64,000 nucleotides of DNA from Thermosinus carboxydivorans Nor1 (lineage in GTDB: Bacteria > Bacillota > Negativicutes > Sporomusales > Thermosinaceae), in assembly GCF_000169155.1 (NCBI RefSeq), contig NZ_AAWL01000001.1:285670-349669 (forward strand), written 5' to 3'. Under the pieces are notes generated by a model. The model was not told the origin of the DNA, ran no database searches, and worked only from the letters and a program-made list of their open reading frames with translations. Below, piece after piece: positions 42,101 through 50,992 of this stretch (position 1 is the first letter of the stretch; every line of letters begins with the position of its first letter). The position numbers and the translations under genes are program-made.

Positions 42101-43159
42101 ATGATTAAACTGACCGGCATTGAAAAGGTCTATCCCGGCACCAACGGAGCGGTCCATGCTCTTAAAGGCATAAACCTTCAGGTGCGCCGCGGTGAAATTT
42201 TCGGTGTCATTGGTAAAAGCGGCGCCGGCAAGAGTACTTTAATCCGCTGTATAAATATGCTGGAGCGGCCAACCCGCGGCTCGGTAGTGGTCGACGGTGA
42301 AGAACTAACGACGATGTCCGAAAAGGACTTGCGTGAGCGGCGCAAAAAAATCGGCATGATTTTTCAGCACTTTAACCTGCTGTCTTCCCGCACTGTCTAT
42401 GAAAATGTAGCCTTCCCGCTTGAGTTGGCCGGCAAAAGCAAAACGGAAATTGCTCAGGCTGTTTTGCCGCTCCTTGAACTGGTGGGGCTTGCCGATAAAC
42501 GGGATCAATATCCATCCCAGCTCAGCGGCGGTCAAAAACAGCGGGTCGGTATTGCCCGCGCCTTAGCCAGCCGGCCGAAAGTGCTCTTATGCGACGAAGC
42601 CACTTCCGCCTTAGACCCACAGACCACGCAATCTATCTTGAAACTGCTCTTTGACATCAATCAAAAACTGCAGCTGACCATTGTGCTAATCACTCACGAA
42701 ATGCAGGTTATTAAAGAAATCTGCGACCGTGTGGCCGTCATCGAAAACGGCGTCATTATTGAAGAAGGCCCGGTACTCGATGTCTTCACCCGCCCCCAGA
42801 CGGCCACGACGCGTGAATTCATCCGCACCATTGTCAACCATGACCTGCCCGATTTCTTTGCCGATACCGTCTTTTCGCCCACGCCGCTCCCTGACTCCAA
42901 TCTTATTCTGCGCCTGTCCTTTATTGGCCGCTCGGCCGAAGAACCCATAATCGCCGGCATGATCCGCCGCTTTAATGTCGACACAAGCATCCTTTACGGC
43001 AATATCGACCACATCAAGCGTACTCCCTTCGGCACCTTGATTGTCGAACTGTCCGGCGACCAGGCCGGCATCCAGAACGCCCTCAACTACCTGCGGGCAC
43101 GAGACTTAGGAATAGAGGTGATTGGTTATGTCGCAAGAAATGCTCGTGCTGTTGGCTGA
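42101..43159 (+). CDS. metN: Methionine ABC transporter ATP-binding protein
   Basis: A 352-residue ABC ATPase of the MetNIQ importer. Walker A GKSGAGKS (about residue 38), the ABC signature LSGGQKQRVGIARAL and Walker B LLCDEATSALD are intact. The C-terminal 80 residues form the NIL regulatory domain that binds methionine for trans-inhibition. AAGGAGAG precedes ATG 42101; the leader carries a SAM-I riboswitch. The 3' end overlaps metI by 32 bases. Confidence 0.97.
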   Translation: MIKLTGIEKVYPGTNGAVHALKGINLQVRRGEIFGVIGKSGAGKSTLIRCINMLERPTRGSVVVDGEELTTMSEKDLRERRKKIGMIFQHFNLLSSRTVYENVAFPLELAGKSKTEIAQAVLPLLELVGLADKRDQYPSQLSGGQKQRVGIARALASRPKVLLCDEATSALDPQTTQSILKLLFDINQKLQLTIVLITHEMQVIKEICDRVAVIENGVIIEEGPVLDVFTRPQTATTREFIRTIVNHDLPDFFADTVFSPTPLPDSNLILRLSFIGRSAEEPIIAGMIRRFNVDTSILYGNIDHIKRTPFGTLIVELSGDQAGIQNALNYLRARDLGIEVIGYVARNARAVG

Positions 43160-43781
43160 GTCGCTGTGGGAAACAACTTACATGGTGGGTGTGTCGGCTT
43201 TTATCGCCGCCCTCTTTGGCCTCCCCCTCGGCGTCATCCTGGTAACGACTGACAAGGGACATGTTTTGGAAAACCTCGTTGTCAACCGCGTTTTGGGCGC
43301 AATCGTTAATGCTACCCGCTCGACTCCGTTCATTATTCTCATGGTCGCCATCATTCCCCTAACCCGTCTCATTGTCGGGACATCCATCGGCACCGATGCG
43401 GCCATTGTACCGCTGAGCATTGCCGCTATCCCCTTCGTCGGCCGCATCGTCGAATCGGCACTCAAAGAAGTCGACTACGGGGTCATCGAAGCCGCCCAAG
43501 CTATGGGCGCTTCCCCGCTACAGATTATTGCCAAAGTGCTCATCCCCGAAGCACTGCCCTCGATTGTGCTCGGCCTGACGATCACGGTAATCAGCCTGAT
43601 TGGCTATTCGGCCATGGCCGGCGCTATCGGCGGCGGTGGGCTGGGAGATCTCGCCATCCGCTACGGCTATCAGCGCTTCCGGGCCGACATCATGCTTGCA
43701 ACCGTCATTATCCTAATTGCTCAGGTACAGCTTATCCAATCGTGCGGCGACTGGCTCGCCCGCCGGTTGAACAAAAAATAA
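43128..43781 (+). CDS. metI: Methionine ABC transporter permease
   Basis: A 217-residue inner-membrane permease with about five transmembrane helices and the cytoplasmic EAA coupling loop (EAAQAMGASPLQIIAKVLIPEALP, about residue 120). ATG 43128 has GAGGTGAT six bases upstream and lies inside the end of metN. Forms a dimer with two MetN subunits. Confidence 0.96.
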   Translation: MSQEMLVLLAESLWETTYMVGVSAFIAALFGLPLGVILVTTDKGHVLENLVVNRVLGAIVNATRSTPFIILMVAIIPLTRLIVGTSIGTDAAIVPLSIAAIPFVGRIVESALKEVDYGVIEAAQAMGASPLQIIAKVLIPEALPSIVLGLTITVISLIGYSAMAGAIGGGGLGDLAIRYGYQRFRADIMLATVIILIAQVQLIQSCGDWLARRLNKK

Positions 43782-43806
43782 TGCCCTAACAAGGAGGAGT
43801 TCATTC

Positions 43807-44622
43807 ATGAAACGTATCGCCCTACTGCTCACCCTCATTTTGTCGTTGGCTGTTGTCGCCGGCTGCGGCGGCAAAACGCAGGCGCCGGCTGCTACTAGCG
43901 GCAAAACCGTACTGAAGGTTGGCGCCACGGCCGTTCCCCACGCTGAAATTCTGCAGGTAATAAAACCGACTCTGGAAAAAGAAGGCATTGACCTTCAAAT
44001 CGTGGAAATGAGCGACTACGTCCGTCCCAACCTGGCCGTAGCGGAAAAAGAGCTAGACGCCAATTTTTTCCAGCACATTCCTTACCTCACTAAGTTTGCC
44101 GCCGAGCGCAACCTCCAGCTCACTTACACCGCGGCCGTCCACATCGAGCCCATGGGCATTTACTCCAAAAAAATCAAAAACTTAAATGACGTTCCAACCG
44201 GCGCCGTAGTTGCCATCCCTAATGACCCGACCAACGGCGGGCGCGCGCTCGCCCTACTGGCTAAAGCCGGTGTGATCGGGCTTAAAGACGGTGTCGGCGT
44301 CAACGCCACTGTCAAAGACATTACGGCTAACCCAAAGAACGTGAAAATCCGTGAACTCGAAGCACCGCAGCTGCCCCGGGCCCTTGATGATGTAACTTTG
44401 GCCGTAATCAATACCAACTATGCGCTGGAAGCCAAACTTGTTCCTACGAAAGACGCCCTCTTTATTGAACAGAAAGATTCTCCCTATGTAAATGTTCTGG
44501 TTGTACGCAAAGGCGATGAAAACCGCCCGGAAATTCAAAAACTGACCAAAGCGCTGACCTCGGAGGAAGTCCGCAAATTCATCACCGAAAAATATCAAGG
44601 TGCGGTAGTACCGGCATTCTAA
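43807..44622 (+). CDS. metQ: Methionine-binding lipoprotein (NlpA/MetQ family), first copy
   Basis: A 271-residue exported substrate-binding lipoprotein. A hydrophobic signal peptide ends in the lipobox VAGC (Cys20). The mature protein has the MetQ core beginning VLKVGATAVPHAEIL and conserved NPTNGGRAL and INTNYAL. AAGGAGG precedes its ATG. Encoded immediately after metI. The protein is likely tethered at the inner membrane and delivers D/L-methionine or a methionine derivative. Confidence 0.95.
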   Translation: MKRIALLLTLILSLAVVAGCGGKTQAPAATSGKTVLKVGATAVPHAEILQVIKPTLEKEGIDLQIVEMSDYVRPNLAVAEKELDANFFQHIPYLTKFAAERNLQLTYTAAVHIEPMGIYSKKIKNLNDVPTGAVVAIPNDPTNGGRALALLAKAGVIGLKDGVGVNATVKDITANPKNVKIRELEAPQLPRALDDVTLAVINTNYALEAKLVPTKDALFIEQKDSPYVNVLVVRKGDENRPEIQKLTKALTSEEVRKFITEKYQGAVVPAF

Positions 44623-44647
44623 TTCTTAGTTAAGGAGGTAACCAATA

Positions 44648-45463
44648 ATGCACAAATGGACGAAACCAATCGCATTAGCCCTCGCGCTGCTGTTTACACT
44701 CGGCCTCGTGGCCGGCTGCGGCAAACAAGCCGCCACACCGTCCGACCGGCCTATAAAAGTGGGCGTTACCGCCGGCCCCCACGCCGAAATAATGGACGTT
44801 GTCAAAAAAGTGGCGGAAAAAGACGGCCTGAAAATCCAGGTCGTGGAATTCAACGACTATGTGCAGCCTAATGTCGCTTTGAGCCAGGGCGACATTGATG
44901 CCAACAGCTTCCAACACCAGCCCTATCTTGACAACATGGTTGCCGACCGCAAATATGACATTGTTTCGATCGCCAAAACGGTTATTTTCCCGATGGGTAT
45001 TTACTCGAAAAAGGTCAAAACAATCGCCGACGTTAAACCCGGCGCCGTTGTCGCCATCCCCAACGACCCGACCAACGGCGGCCGCGCCCTCCTGCTCCTG
45101 GAAAAAGTTGGTCTCATCAAGCTGAAACCTAACGCTGGCCTCAAAGCCGCCGTTACCGATATTGCGGAAAACCCGAAAAATATTAAGATCAAAGAATTGG
45201 ATGCCGCCCAGATTCCTCGTTCCCTTGACGACGTGGATATTGCCGCCATTAACACCAACTATGCCATGACCGCCGGCCTCGTTCCGACCAGAGACGCCAT
45301 CGCCATCGAAGACGCCAACTCTCCTTACGCCAACGTCATTGCCGTCCGCACCAAGGACAAAGACAATCCTGCATTCCAAAAGCTAGTTAAGGCTTACCAG
45401 TCTGAAGAAGTCAAAAAGTTTATTCAAGAGCATTTCAAAGGTTCTGTCGTAGCTGCATGGTAG
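44648..45463 (+). CDS. metQ: Methionine-binding lipoprotein (NlpA/MetQ family), second copy
   Basis: A second, 271-residue MetQ paralogue 25 bases downstream, with lipobox VAGC (Cys24). Core segments match the first copy (PHAEIMD, NDPTNGGRALLLLEK, INTNYAMTAGLVPT), yet the two differ throughout, so the duplication is old. TAAGGAGGT precedes the ATG. Two binding proteins behind one permease suggests different ligands or affinities, for example free methionine against methionine peptides or sulfoxide. The operon ends with a strong terminator. Confidence 0.94.
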   Translation: MHKWTKPIALALALLFTLGLVAGCGKQAATPSDRPIKVGVTAGPHAEIMDVVKKVAEKDGLKIQVVEFNDYVQPNVALSQGDIDANSFQHQPYLDNMVADRKYDIVSIAKTVIFPMGIYSKKVKTIADVKPGAVVAIPNDPTNGGRALLLLEKVGLIKLKPNAGLKAAVTDIAENPKNIKIKELDAAQIPRSLDDVDIAAINTNYAMTAGLVPTRDAIAIEDANSPYANVIAVRTKDKDNPAFQKLVKAYQSEEVKKFIQEHFKGSVVAAW

Positions 45464-45474
45464 CACAAAAAATG

Positions 45475-45504
45475 AGCCCCAGATGGCCGCACGCCATCTG
45501 GGGC
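45475..45504. terminator. Bidirectional terminator between metQ and emrB
   Basis: GCCCCAGATGGC and GCCATCTGGGGC form a perfect 12-bp stem with a six-base loop. T-rich flanks occur on both strands, best on the minus side (CATTTTTTG), so it serves both converging operons. Confidence 0.9.
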
Positions 45505-45529
45505 TTAGCATTTATATAGCAGCTGCTGG

Positions 45530-47101
45530 CTATTCCACTATCACCGCTGCCCCTTTGGCCCCGCCTTGGGCCCGTTTGAGCAGCAGAGCCGGGACAATAC
45601 CGGTAAAACTAATGGCCGCCAAGACCAAAAAGGCGTCATCGAAAGCGAAAATATACGACTGTCGCTGGGCGATCTGGGCCGCAAGGGCCAGCGCCTTGAT
45701 TTTGGCAATACTCGCTACGCTGCCGTGCTGCGTGAATAAGCGTTCACCGTAAGTAATCACTTTAGCGGCGGCGGCTGCTGCCAAATTCCAGCCTTCGGCA
45801 ATATGGGCATAGTGAAAAATTTGCCGGTTTTGCAGCACGGTCGACAGTACGGCAATACCGAATGACCCACTGACCTGCCTGATAGCATTGTTAAGAGCGG
45901 ACGCGCGGCTGATCTTCGGCAGCGGGACGGTATTCAGCCCAAGAACGGTAACAGGCATCATGAACAGACCCAGCCCCATTCCCCGCAGGATCATGACCAG
46001 CATGACATGCTCATAACTGGTGTCCAGGTCGAGGTACATTAGCGGCCAAGTACCGGCTGCTAGAAAAAAGAGGCCGACAACGACGACCGGCTTAGCGCCG
46101 AACTTATCGGCCAGTTTGGCGGCAACAGGCATCATCAGCCCGGCAGTAAGGGCGGAAGGAAACATCAGAATACCTGTCTGCATCGCGGTATAGCCCCGAA
46201 TATTTTCCATAAACAGGGGTACTAAGAATATCCCGCCGAACAGTCCGATGGTACCGATAAAAATAACAATACTGCTCAGCGTAAAATTCCAGTCTTTAAA
46301 CAGGGATAAATCAAGGATCGGATTTTCGTGGTTAAGCTCAATCGCGACAAACAGCGCGAGACTGGCAAAAGCAATGTATAGTAGCGTGACAATGTAGGCA
46401 GATGTCCAGCCCTCATCCACCCCTTCGCTGAGCGCCAGCAGCAGGCAGAACAGCCCAAGGGCGGAGGTGATAAACCCGCCGTAGTCAAATTTCTGCCCCC
46501 GAATGCGGGGCGTTTCCTTGAGTACCAGCACGGCCAGAACGTAACCGAGAATACCTATAGGAATGTTGATGGTAAAAATCCACCGCCAATCCCAGTACTC
46601 GACTAAATAACCGCTTAAAGTCGGCCCAACGGCCGGGGCGACCATTGCCGAAATTCCCCAGATGCCCATGGCCATGTTTCGCTCCTGCGGCGGAAACACA
46701 TGGTAAACAATCGCCATAGTGACCGGGATAATCATCCCGCCGCCGACGGCCTGAATAATCCGAAAGACAATCATGCTGTCATTGGACCAGGCGGCGCCGC
46801 ACAGCGCCGAACCGACGGTAAATACGGCAAGGCTAAACAGGTACATGGCGCGTGTCCCGTAAACATCGCAAAAATACCCTGTGGCCGGCTGCAAAACGCC
46901 CATGGTCAGCATATAGGCCGTCAAAATCCACTGCGCCTGGTCGGTATCCACGGCAAAAACGGCCATCATCTTAGGGACGGCAATGTTGACAATACTGGTG
47001 TCAAGGATGCTCATAAAACCGCCGATAATCGTTACGCCCAACGCCCACCACTTATAATTCGCGTCATTTATAGCCAACTTGGGGGTCTGCACGCTGCTCA
47101 T
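45530..47101 (-). CDS. emrB: DHA2-family MFS multidrug transporter, EmrB type
   Basis: A 523-residue proton-driven efflux pump with 14 predicted membrane helices. The DHA2 motif LDTSIVNIAVPKM is at residue 33 in helix 1, and GYFCDVYGTRAMY is motif A after helix 2. Helices 5-6 carry the antiporter GPTLSGYLV. The preceding gene encodes the EmrA-type adaptor, four bases upstream of the emrB start, so the two form a tripartite-ready unit in a bacterium with an outer membrane. Substrate class (hydrophobic drugs, bile salts, organic acids) is not defined. Confidence 0.94.
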   Translation of the reverse strand: MSSVQTPKLAINDANYKWWALGVTIIGGFMSILDTSIVNIAVPKMMAVFAVDTDQAQWILTAYMLTMGVLQPATGYFCDVYGTRAMYLFSLAVFTVGSALCGAAWSNDSMIVFRIIQAVGGGMIIPVTMAIVYHVFPPQERNMAMGIWGISAMVAPAVGPTLSGYLVEYWDWRWIFTINIPIGILGYVLAVLVLKETPRIRGQKFDYGGFITSALGLFCLLLALSEGVDEGWTSAYIVTLLYIAFASLALFVAIELNHENPILDLSLFKDWNFTLSSIVIFIGTIGLFGGIFLVPLFMENIRGYTAMQTGILMFPSALTAGLMMPVAAKLADKFGAKPVVVVGLFFLAAGTWPLMYLDLDTSYEHVMLVMILRGMGLGLFMMPVTVLGLNTVPLPKISRASALNNAIRQVSGSFGIAVLSTVLQNRQIFHYAHIAEGWNLAAAAAAKVITYGERLFTQHGSVASIAKIKALALAAQIAQRQSYIFAFDDAFLVLAAISFTGIVPALLLKRAQGGAKGAAVIVE

Positions 47102-47105
47102 CCCC

Positions 47106-48137
47106 CTAATCGGTATGAACCTTGATGATTACTGATGCGCCGGGGCGGAAAATATACGGGCTGTCTTTCGGCAGCGTTATTTTTATCGGAATGCGTTGGG
47201 TGACCTTGGTAAAATTGCCGGAAGCGTTTTCCGTAGGAATAATGGCAAACACCGAGTTGGTAGCCGTCCCGATGTCATATACCGTACCGGTAAAGACCCG
47301 GCCGGGATAGCTGTCGATAGTATACTCTACCTTTTGACCGATTTTGATTCGGTCGATCTTCGTTTCTTCAATCCGGGCATTTACCCATAAGTCGCTTGGG
47401 TCAACAATACTAACAATAGGTTGGCCAGCGGCGACAACTTCGCCGGGATTGACTGCCTTTAACGCTACTGACCCGCTTACTGGGGCCACAACCACCGTAT
47501 TGTCAGCCATCACGTTGGCGGCTTCCAAGGCGGCTTCTGCTTGCTTGACCTGCGCTGCCGCCGCCCGGATGGTTTCTTCCCGTGCCCCGGCAATGGTCAG
47601 ATCAAGTTTCTCGCTGGCGGCATTATACGCCTCGCGGGCCACCGCATAGGCCGTTTCGGCGTTATCGCGCTGAGCGGCGCTTATCGCCCCGTCCTTATAT
47701 AATTTTTCCATCCGCTCATAGTTCTTCTGCGCATTGTCAAGATTCGCCCGTGCCTGATCCAGCGCCGCCCTGGCCTGTTCAATTTCTTGCGGCCGTGCCC
47801 CGGCCACGACCTCTTCATAGCGCGCTTTGGCCGCCGCCAGTGCCGCCTCCGCCTGAGCTTTCTGCGCCAGAATCTCCCGGTTGTCAATACGGGCAATTAT
47901 CTGCCCGGCTTTTACCTGGTCTCCTTCTTTGACCAGCAGTTCTACCACCTTGCCGGAAATTTTGGCGCTCACATTGACGATTGTCCCGCTAATCCGGGCA
48001 TCATCGGTAGTCACATACTTCGTGGTGTAATACCACCACCACGCCCCGCCACCGAGGCCGGCTACCACAAAAAATACCAGGAGAGCAATAATTATTTTGT
48101 GTTTTTTGCCGTTAACGCCGTTAACTTGGTCCACCAA
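47106..48137 (-). CDS. emrA: EmrA/HlyD-family membrane fusion protein
   Basis: A 343-residue periplasmic adaptor. One N-terminal transmembrane segment (about 15-37) is followed by a biotinyl-lipoyl-like half motif (VTTDDARISGTIVNVSAKISG), an alpha-helical hairpin rich in Ala/Gln/Arg (about 80-195, coiled coil) and the second lipoyl half with beta-barrel. Start is TTG 48137 or GTG 48134; a GAGAGG box is well placed for both. Connects EmrB to an outer-membrane channel that must be encoded elsewhere. Confidence 0.93.
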   Translation of the reverse strand: MVDQVNGVNGKKHKIIIALLVFFVVAGLGGGAWWWYYTTKYVTTDDARISGTIVNVSAKISGKVVELLVKEGDQVKAGQIIARIDNREILAQKAQAEAALAAAKARYEEVVAGARPQEIEQARAALDQARANLDNAQKNYERMEKLYKDGAISAAQRDNAETAYAVAREAYNAASEKLDLTIAGAREETIRAAAAQVKQAEAALEAANVMADNTVVVAPVSGSVALKAVNPGEVVAAGQPIVSIVDPSDLWVNARIEETKIDRIKIGQKVEYTIDSYPGRVFTGTVYDIGTATNSVFAIIPTENASGNFTKVTQRIPIKITLPKDSPYIFRPGASVIIKVHTD

Positions 48138-48151
48138 CTTCCTCTCCCCTC

Positions 48152-48165
48152 TGACTGATTAGTCA
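48152..48165. promoter_or_regulatory. Candidate TetR operator before emrA
   Basis: TGACTGATTAGTCA has five-base perfect arms (TGACT/AGTCA) around a four-base centre and lies between the tetR stop and emrA start. Its position fits repression of emrAB by the adjacent TetR protein. Confidence 0.55.
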
Positions 48166-48189
48166 CGTATCACCATAAAAAAAGTTCCG

Positions 48190-48795
48190 CTAGCGAGCGA
48201 CGCCATATAAGAAGATATCGGCAATTGTCTTGGCCGTTGCATCAATATCGTCGCCGACAAACTTTTGAAAAACCATCATGACAATAACGCTGAACAAACC
48301 GTAAGCCGCCTTGGTCACATCACACTCGCGGATGACCCCCTGGTCTATTCCTTCCTGCAACACTTTTTCCAGCATGCCGATAGTATGGCGAAACCAGGCG
48401 CGATACTTCTCCCGCTGTTCTTCCTTCAATGTCGATTGGCCCTCGCTACCAAAGCCCCGCACCTCATGCATCATGACGCGCCACAAATCGGCATTGGCTA
48501 CATAAAACCGGAGAAAGAGCTTGATGAGCCTTTCTACTTTAACCAGCGGCGGCTCCACCCCGCCCACTACTTCCGCCAGAGCTGCCTCGAACGGCGCGCT
48601 GCGCTCTTTAATCAAGGTATAGAACAATTGCTCCTTGTTGATAAAATAATTGTACACCGTTCCCTTACCCGTATCAGCCAAGGCGATAATTTCGTCAATC
48701 GTCGCCCGATGATAACCCTTTTGCGAAAAAACTTCGTAGGCCGCATCCAGGATTTGTTGTCGCTTGCTCCGTGTATCTTCGCCGCTTTCCCGCAT
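48190..48795 (-). CDS. TetR/AcrR-family transcriptional regulator
   Basis: A 201-residue regulator with an N-terminal HTH (ILDAAYEVFSQKGYHRATIDEIIALADTGKGTVYNYFINKEQL, about 15-57) and a variable ligand-binding C-terminus ending in a TetR_C-like helix bundle. It is first in the tetR-emrA-emrB operon and probably represses it, being displaced by an efflux substrate. A near-ideal sigma-70 promoter lies just upstream. Confidence 0.92.
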   Translation of the reverse strand: MRESGEDTRSKRQQILDAAYEVFSQKGYHRATIDEIIALADTGKGTVYNYFINKEQLFYTLIKERSAPFEAALAEVVGGVEPPLVKVERLIKLFLRFYVANADLWRVMMHEVRGFGSEGQSTLKEEQREKYRAWFRHTIGMLEKVLQEGIDQGVIRECDVTKAAYGLFSVIVMMVFQKFVGDDIDATAKTIADIFLYGVAR

Positions 48796-48831
48796 TTACT
48801 TTTTGAACCCCCCTGGTACTTATACAATATC

Positions 48832-48860
48832 ATTATAGAAAGTGGCAAAAACCGTGTCAA
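48832..48860 (-). promoter_or_regulatory. Promoter of tetR-emrAB
   Basis: On the minus strand TTGACA (48860-48855) and TATAAT (48837-48832) are separated by exactly 17 bases. A second TTGACA sits further upstream inside the end of the ISLre2-like remnant (48888-48883). Confidence 0.85.
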
Positions 48861-48879
48861 CGTAAACGACTGTCGCGAA

Positions 48880-49293
48880 TAGTGTCAAGACATTGTAGGA
48901 TTTTTTATGACATCCATCCTCAGGCGAGTTAACATAATTTTAAGCATAAGCTAGCTCTAAAGCATGCGCTTTTACGATCGGACATATCTGCTCCATGCCC
49001 AATCAGTTTCACTTTAATGTTTTGAACTACTCGCATATGCGGTGTATAGCCAGCTCATTCATCTACAGATATGCATATTGTTCGGTCTGTTTACGGTAGT
49101 AGTAATATCTTAAAGGCCTAAATAAAGTCACTATTTTTCTTTAATGTCGACTTTTCGGCAGACTACCCACCCGGAACGTAGCGTTTTATCTTGTCGAATC
49201 TGCTGGTCCATTTCTGGGTAAACTCATCCCACCAAGGATGGTGATGTCTTCTTCTATTTTCCAATAGCAAAATCCTACAGTAATTTTACACTA
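48880..49293. mobile_element. Internally deleted ISLre2-like element, copy A (MITE-like)
   Basis: A 414-bp remnant whose ends are inverted repeats: TAGTGTCAAGACATTGTAGG on the left, and TAGTGTAAAATTACTGTAGG when the right end is read inward. It shares both ends and internal blocks (for example the TTAATGTCG...TCTTGTCGAATC region) with copy B at 51.75-52.64 kb, which carries recognisable transposase fragments. No intact ORF remains. No target duplication is clear. Confidence 0.75.
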
Positions 49294-49722
49294 ACGTCTG
49301 GCCTAATCTGTAAAATTCGTCCCGTTTTGGTTAATTTTTCCGTTAATCGCCCCTAGGTCGCCGTAAGAAATCTTCGAATGAGGATTCTTTTCCACCCGTG
49401 TCTAGTTTAGCCGTAATTTAAGTTTGGTCTGCCCAAACAAATGACCTCCCTCGGCCAGACCGGCGTAATGAGTGAGTATCTCTTTTATACGAATAAAGTG
49501 TATCTTCATTCAGAATCACCCTGGCGGTGGACACTTGAGAAAGTGACATATGCATCCGCCATCCCTTGTATGAATTAAATATTCCCCCCGGTTGTTTCCT
49601 TATGTTAGGCTTAATTTGTCACGGATTCAGGTTATTTATATTGGCCCCATAGATTATCAGACAAATGGCCTTGGTTAGAATAATGGTAGCAAATCACTAT
49701 TTAGCCCCCTAATCTAATTGGA
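49294..49722. other. Unassigned AT-rich stretch between IS remnants
   Basis: About 430 bases between the ISLre2-like copy A and the IS3 remnant. No ORF with a ribosome binding site, no hairpin followed by a T-run, and no recognised motif. Probably decayed mobile-element or gene debris. Confidence 0.5.
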
Positions 49723-49773
49723 GTCTCGTCTCAAAATAGGTTAAAAATGAAATCACGAGAGGAGAGACGAGAC
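49723..49773. repeat. Ten-base perfect inverted repeat at the edge of the IS3 remnant
   Basis: GTCTCGTCTC (49723-49732) and GAGACGAGAC (49764-49773) flank 31 bases. It lies just before the orfA-like segment and could be part of the IS terminus or a leftover hairpin. Confidence 0.6.
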
Positions 49774-49779
49774 CTGCGA

Positions 49780-50446
49780 TAAGAACGGTACACTAAAGAA
49801 TTTAAAGAAATAGTGATTGAAGCTGAAACTAAATCACAAACAACATCAGCACTACGCGGCGGCCAGCCAATCCCTGGATATTCATACATTGAAGCGGGTA
49901 AGCAGGTATGTGACGAGCAGGCTGTTTGAACTAATTGCCGGCAAAGAAAGCATCTATGGATACCGTAAACTTGCAAAGTGTCTGTCCCTGGAACGCGAGT
50001 TAATTATCAACAAGAAAGAGGTATACCCGCTTTGCAAAGAACTGGACATATTAAGACCGCAGCGCCGCAACCATATCCGTATCCGCCATATACGCCGTCT
50101 AGCCCGTAATCGGACTATCACCAAAATCACAGATTATCATAGACTACTATATTGGCCTGACTAGTAAAGGTAAACATGCAGCCAACCTGCTCAAAAGAGC
50201 ACTATGTAAACGTAAACTACTGCAAGCAGATGTACGTCCAGTTACCCGGTCTGCCAATGGGTAACAATTTACTGCTATGCCTTTAAGAAGCATGTGCTAC
50301 TTAAACATTGAACATGAACGCATACCACCCAAGACGCCCAATCTAAATGCCCACATTGAAGTCTTACACCACATACTCGAAGATGAATGCCTGTCGCGGC
50401 ATGAACTTGAAAGCTATCAAGAAGCAATTAAACTAGTATCTTGATT
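49780..50446 (+). pseudogene. Decayed IS3-family (IS150-like) transposase
   Basis: Pieces in the expected order but different frames. An orfA N-terminus reads RYTKEFKEIVIEA near 49785. An orfB HTH segment, IYGYRKLAKCL...VYPLCKELDILRPQRRN, and RRLARNRTITK come from about 49950-50130. The orfB C-terminus, NIEHERIPPKTPNLNAHIEVLHHILEDECLSRHELESYQEA, comes from about 50300-50430. The DDE core between them is largely deleted. This is plainly non-functional. Terminal repeats were not resolved. Confidence 0.85.
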
Positions 50447-50447
50447 T

Positions 50448-50648
50448 TTACACTAATCGACGACTGCATTGCAGTCTGCGTGATATGTCACCGGCCCGCT
50501 TTAACTGCTGGATGGTAGCATCAAGGCAAAACCTGTTTACGGTCATGGTTTGATGCGGCGCTTTCGCTGGTTCAACTAAAAGCATGTGCGCATCCAGAAT
50601 ATCAAGGACTGCCTTCTGCAGAGTGGAGCGTGCCTTGACATCTGGCAA
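50448..50648 (-). CDS. Doubtful short ORF in IS debris
   Basis: An open frame of about 66 codons on the minus strand (contains LQKAVLDILDAHMLLVEPAK), GC-richer than its surroundings, with a TTG start and no clear ribosome binding site. No family recognised. It may be a fragment of another mobile element; a plus-strand promoter-like pair overlaps its 5' end. Confidence 0.2.
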   Translation of the reverse strand: MPDVKARSTLQKAVLDILDAHMLLVEPAKAPHQTMTVNRFCLDATIQQLKRAGDISRRLQCSRRLV

Positions 50649-50662
50649 GCATAGGCTATAAT
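50635..50662 (+). promoter_or_regulatory. Promoter-like pair with no obvious gene
   Basis: TTGACA (50635-50640) and TATAAT (50657-50662), both perfect consensus, spaced by 16 bases and reading rightward. The next plus-strand gene (gntR) starts 330 bases later. The transcript would cover a hairpin-prone segment (CCAAAATCAA...TTGATTTTTGG near 50730). Confidence 0.5.
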
Positions 50663-50834
50663 CATTGGTGCGAAAGCGCGAAAAATGTAGTGTGTCAGCG
50701 AATTAATAAGCTTTTTACGACAAGACTCCAAAATCAAGGGGTTTATTTGATTTTTGGCTCACAGAGATAGTAAATTGAATGGCAAGTATATGTTCGGTCA
50801 ATGTCAAAAAAGTCTAATTGTTGGAGCGTTTGCC

Positions 50835-50980
50835 AACTACGGTATTAATTTCCCAATGTCCGAAAACTTGCCGATTTTTCGATTGTTTAAGTGCTCTGCA
50901 ATGTTTTTGCATATGTTGCATTCAATTTTATAATTAATGGCCTATGAAACAATACATTTTTAATAGGGAATACCGTAGTT
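50835..50980. repeat. Twelve-base inverted repeat flanking the gntR promoter region
   Basis: AACTACGGTATT (50835-50846) and AATACCGTAGTT (50969-50980) are perfect inverted copies, 122 bases apart. The right arm abuts the AGGAGAG ribosome binding site of gntR. It may be a pair of operator half-sites or the ends of a tiny inserted element. Confidence 0.6.
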
Positions 50981-50992
50981 AGGAGAGATGAT

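Noticed and set aside
44675..45379. A 234-codon minus-strand frame opposite the second metQ
   Set aside because: Antisense; the lipoprotein on the plus strand has signal peptide and family motifs.
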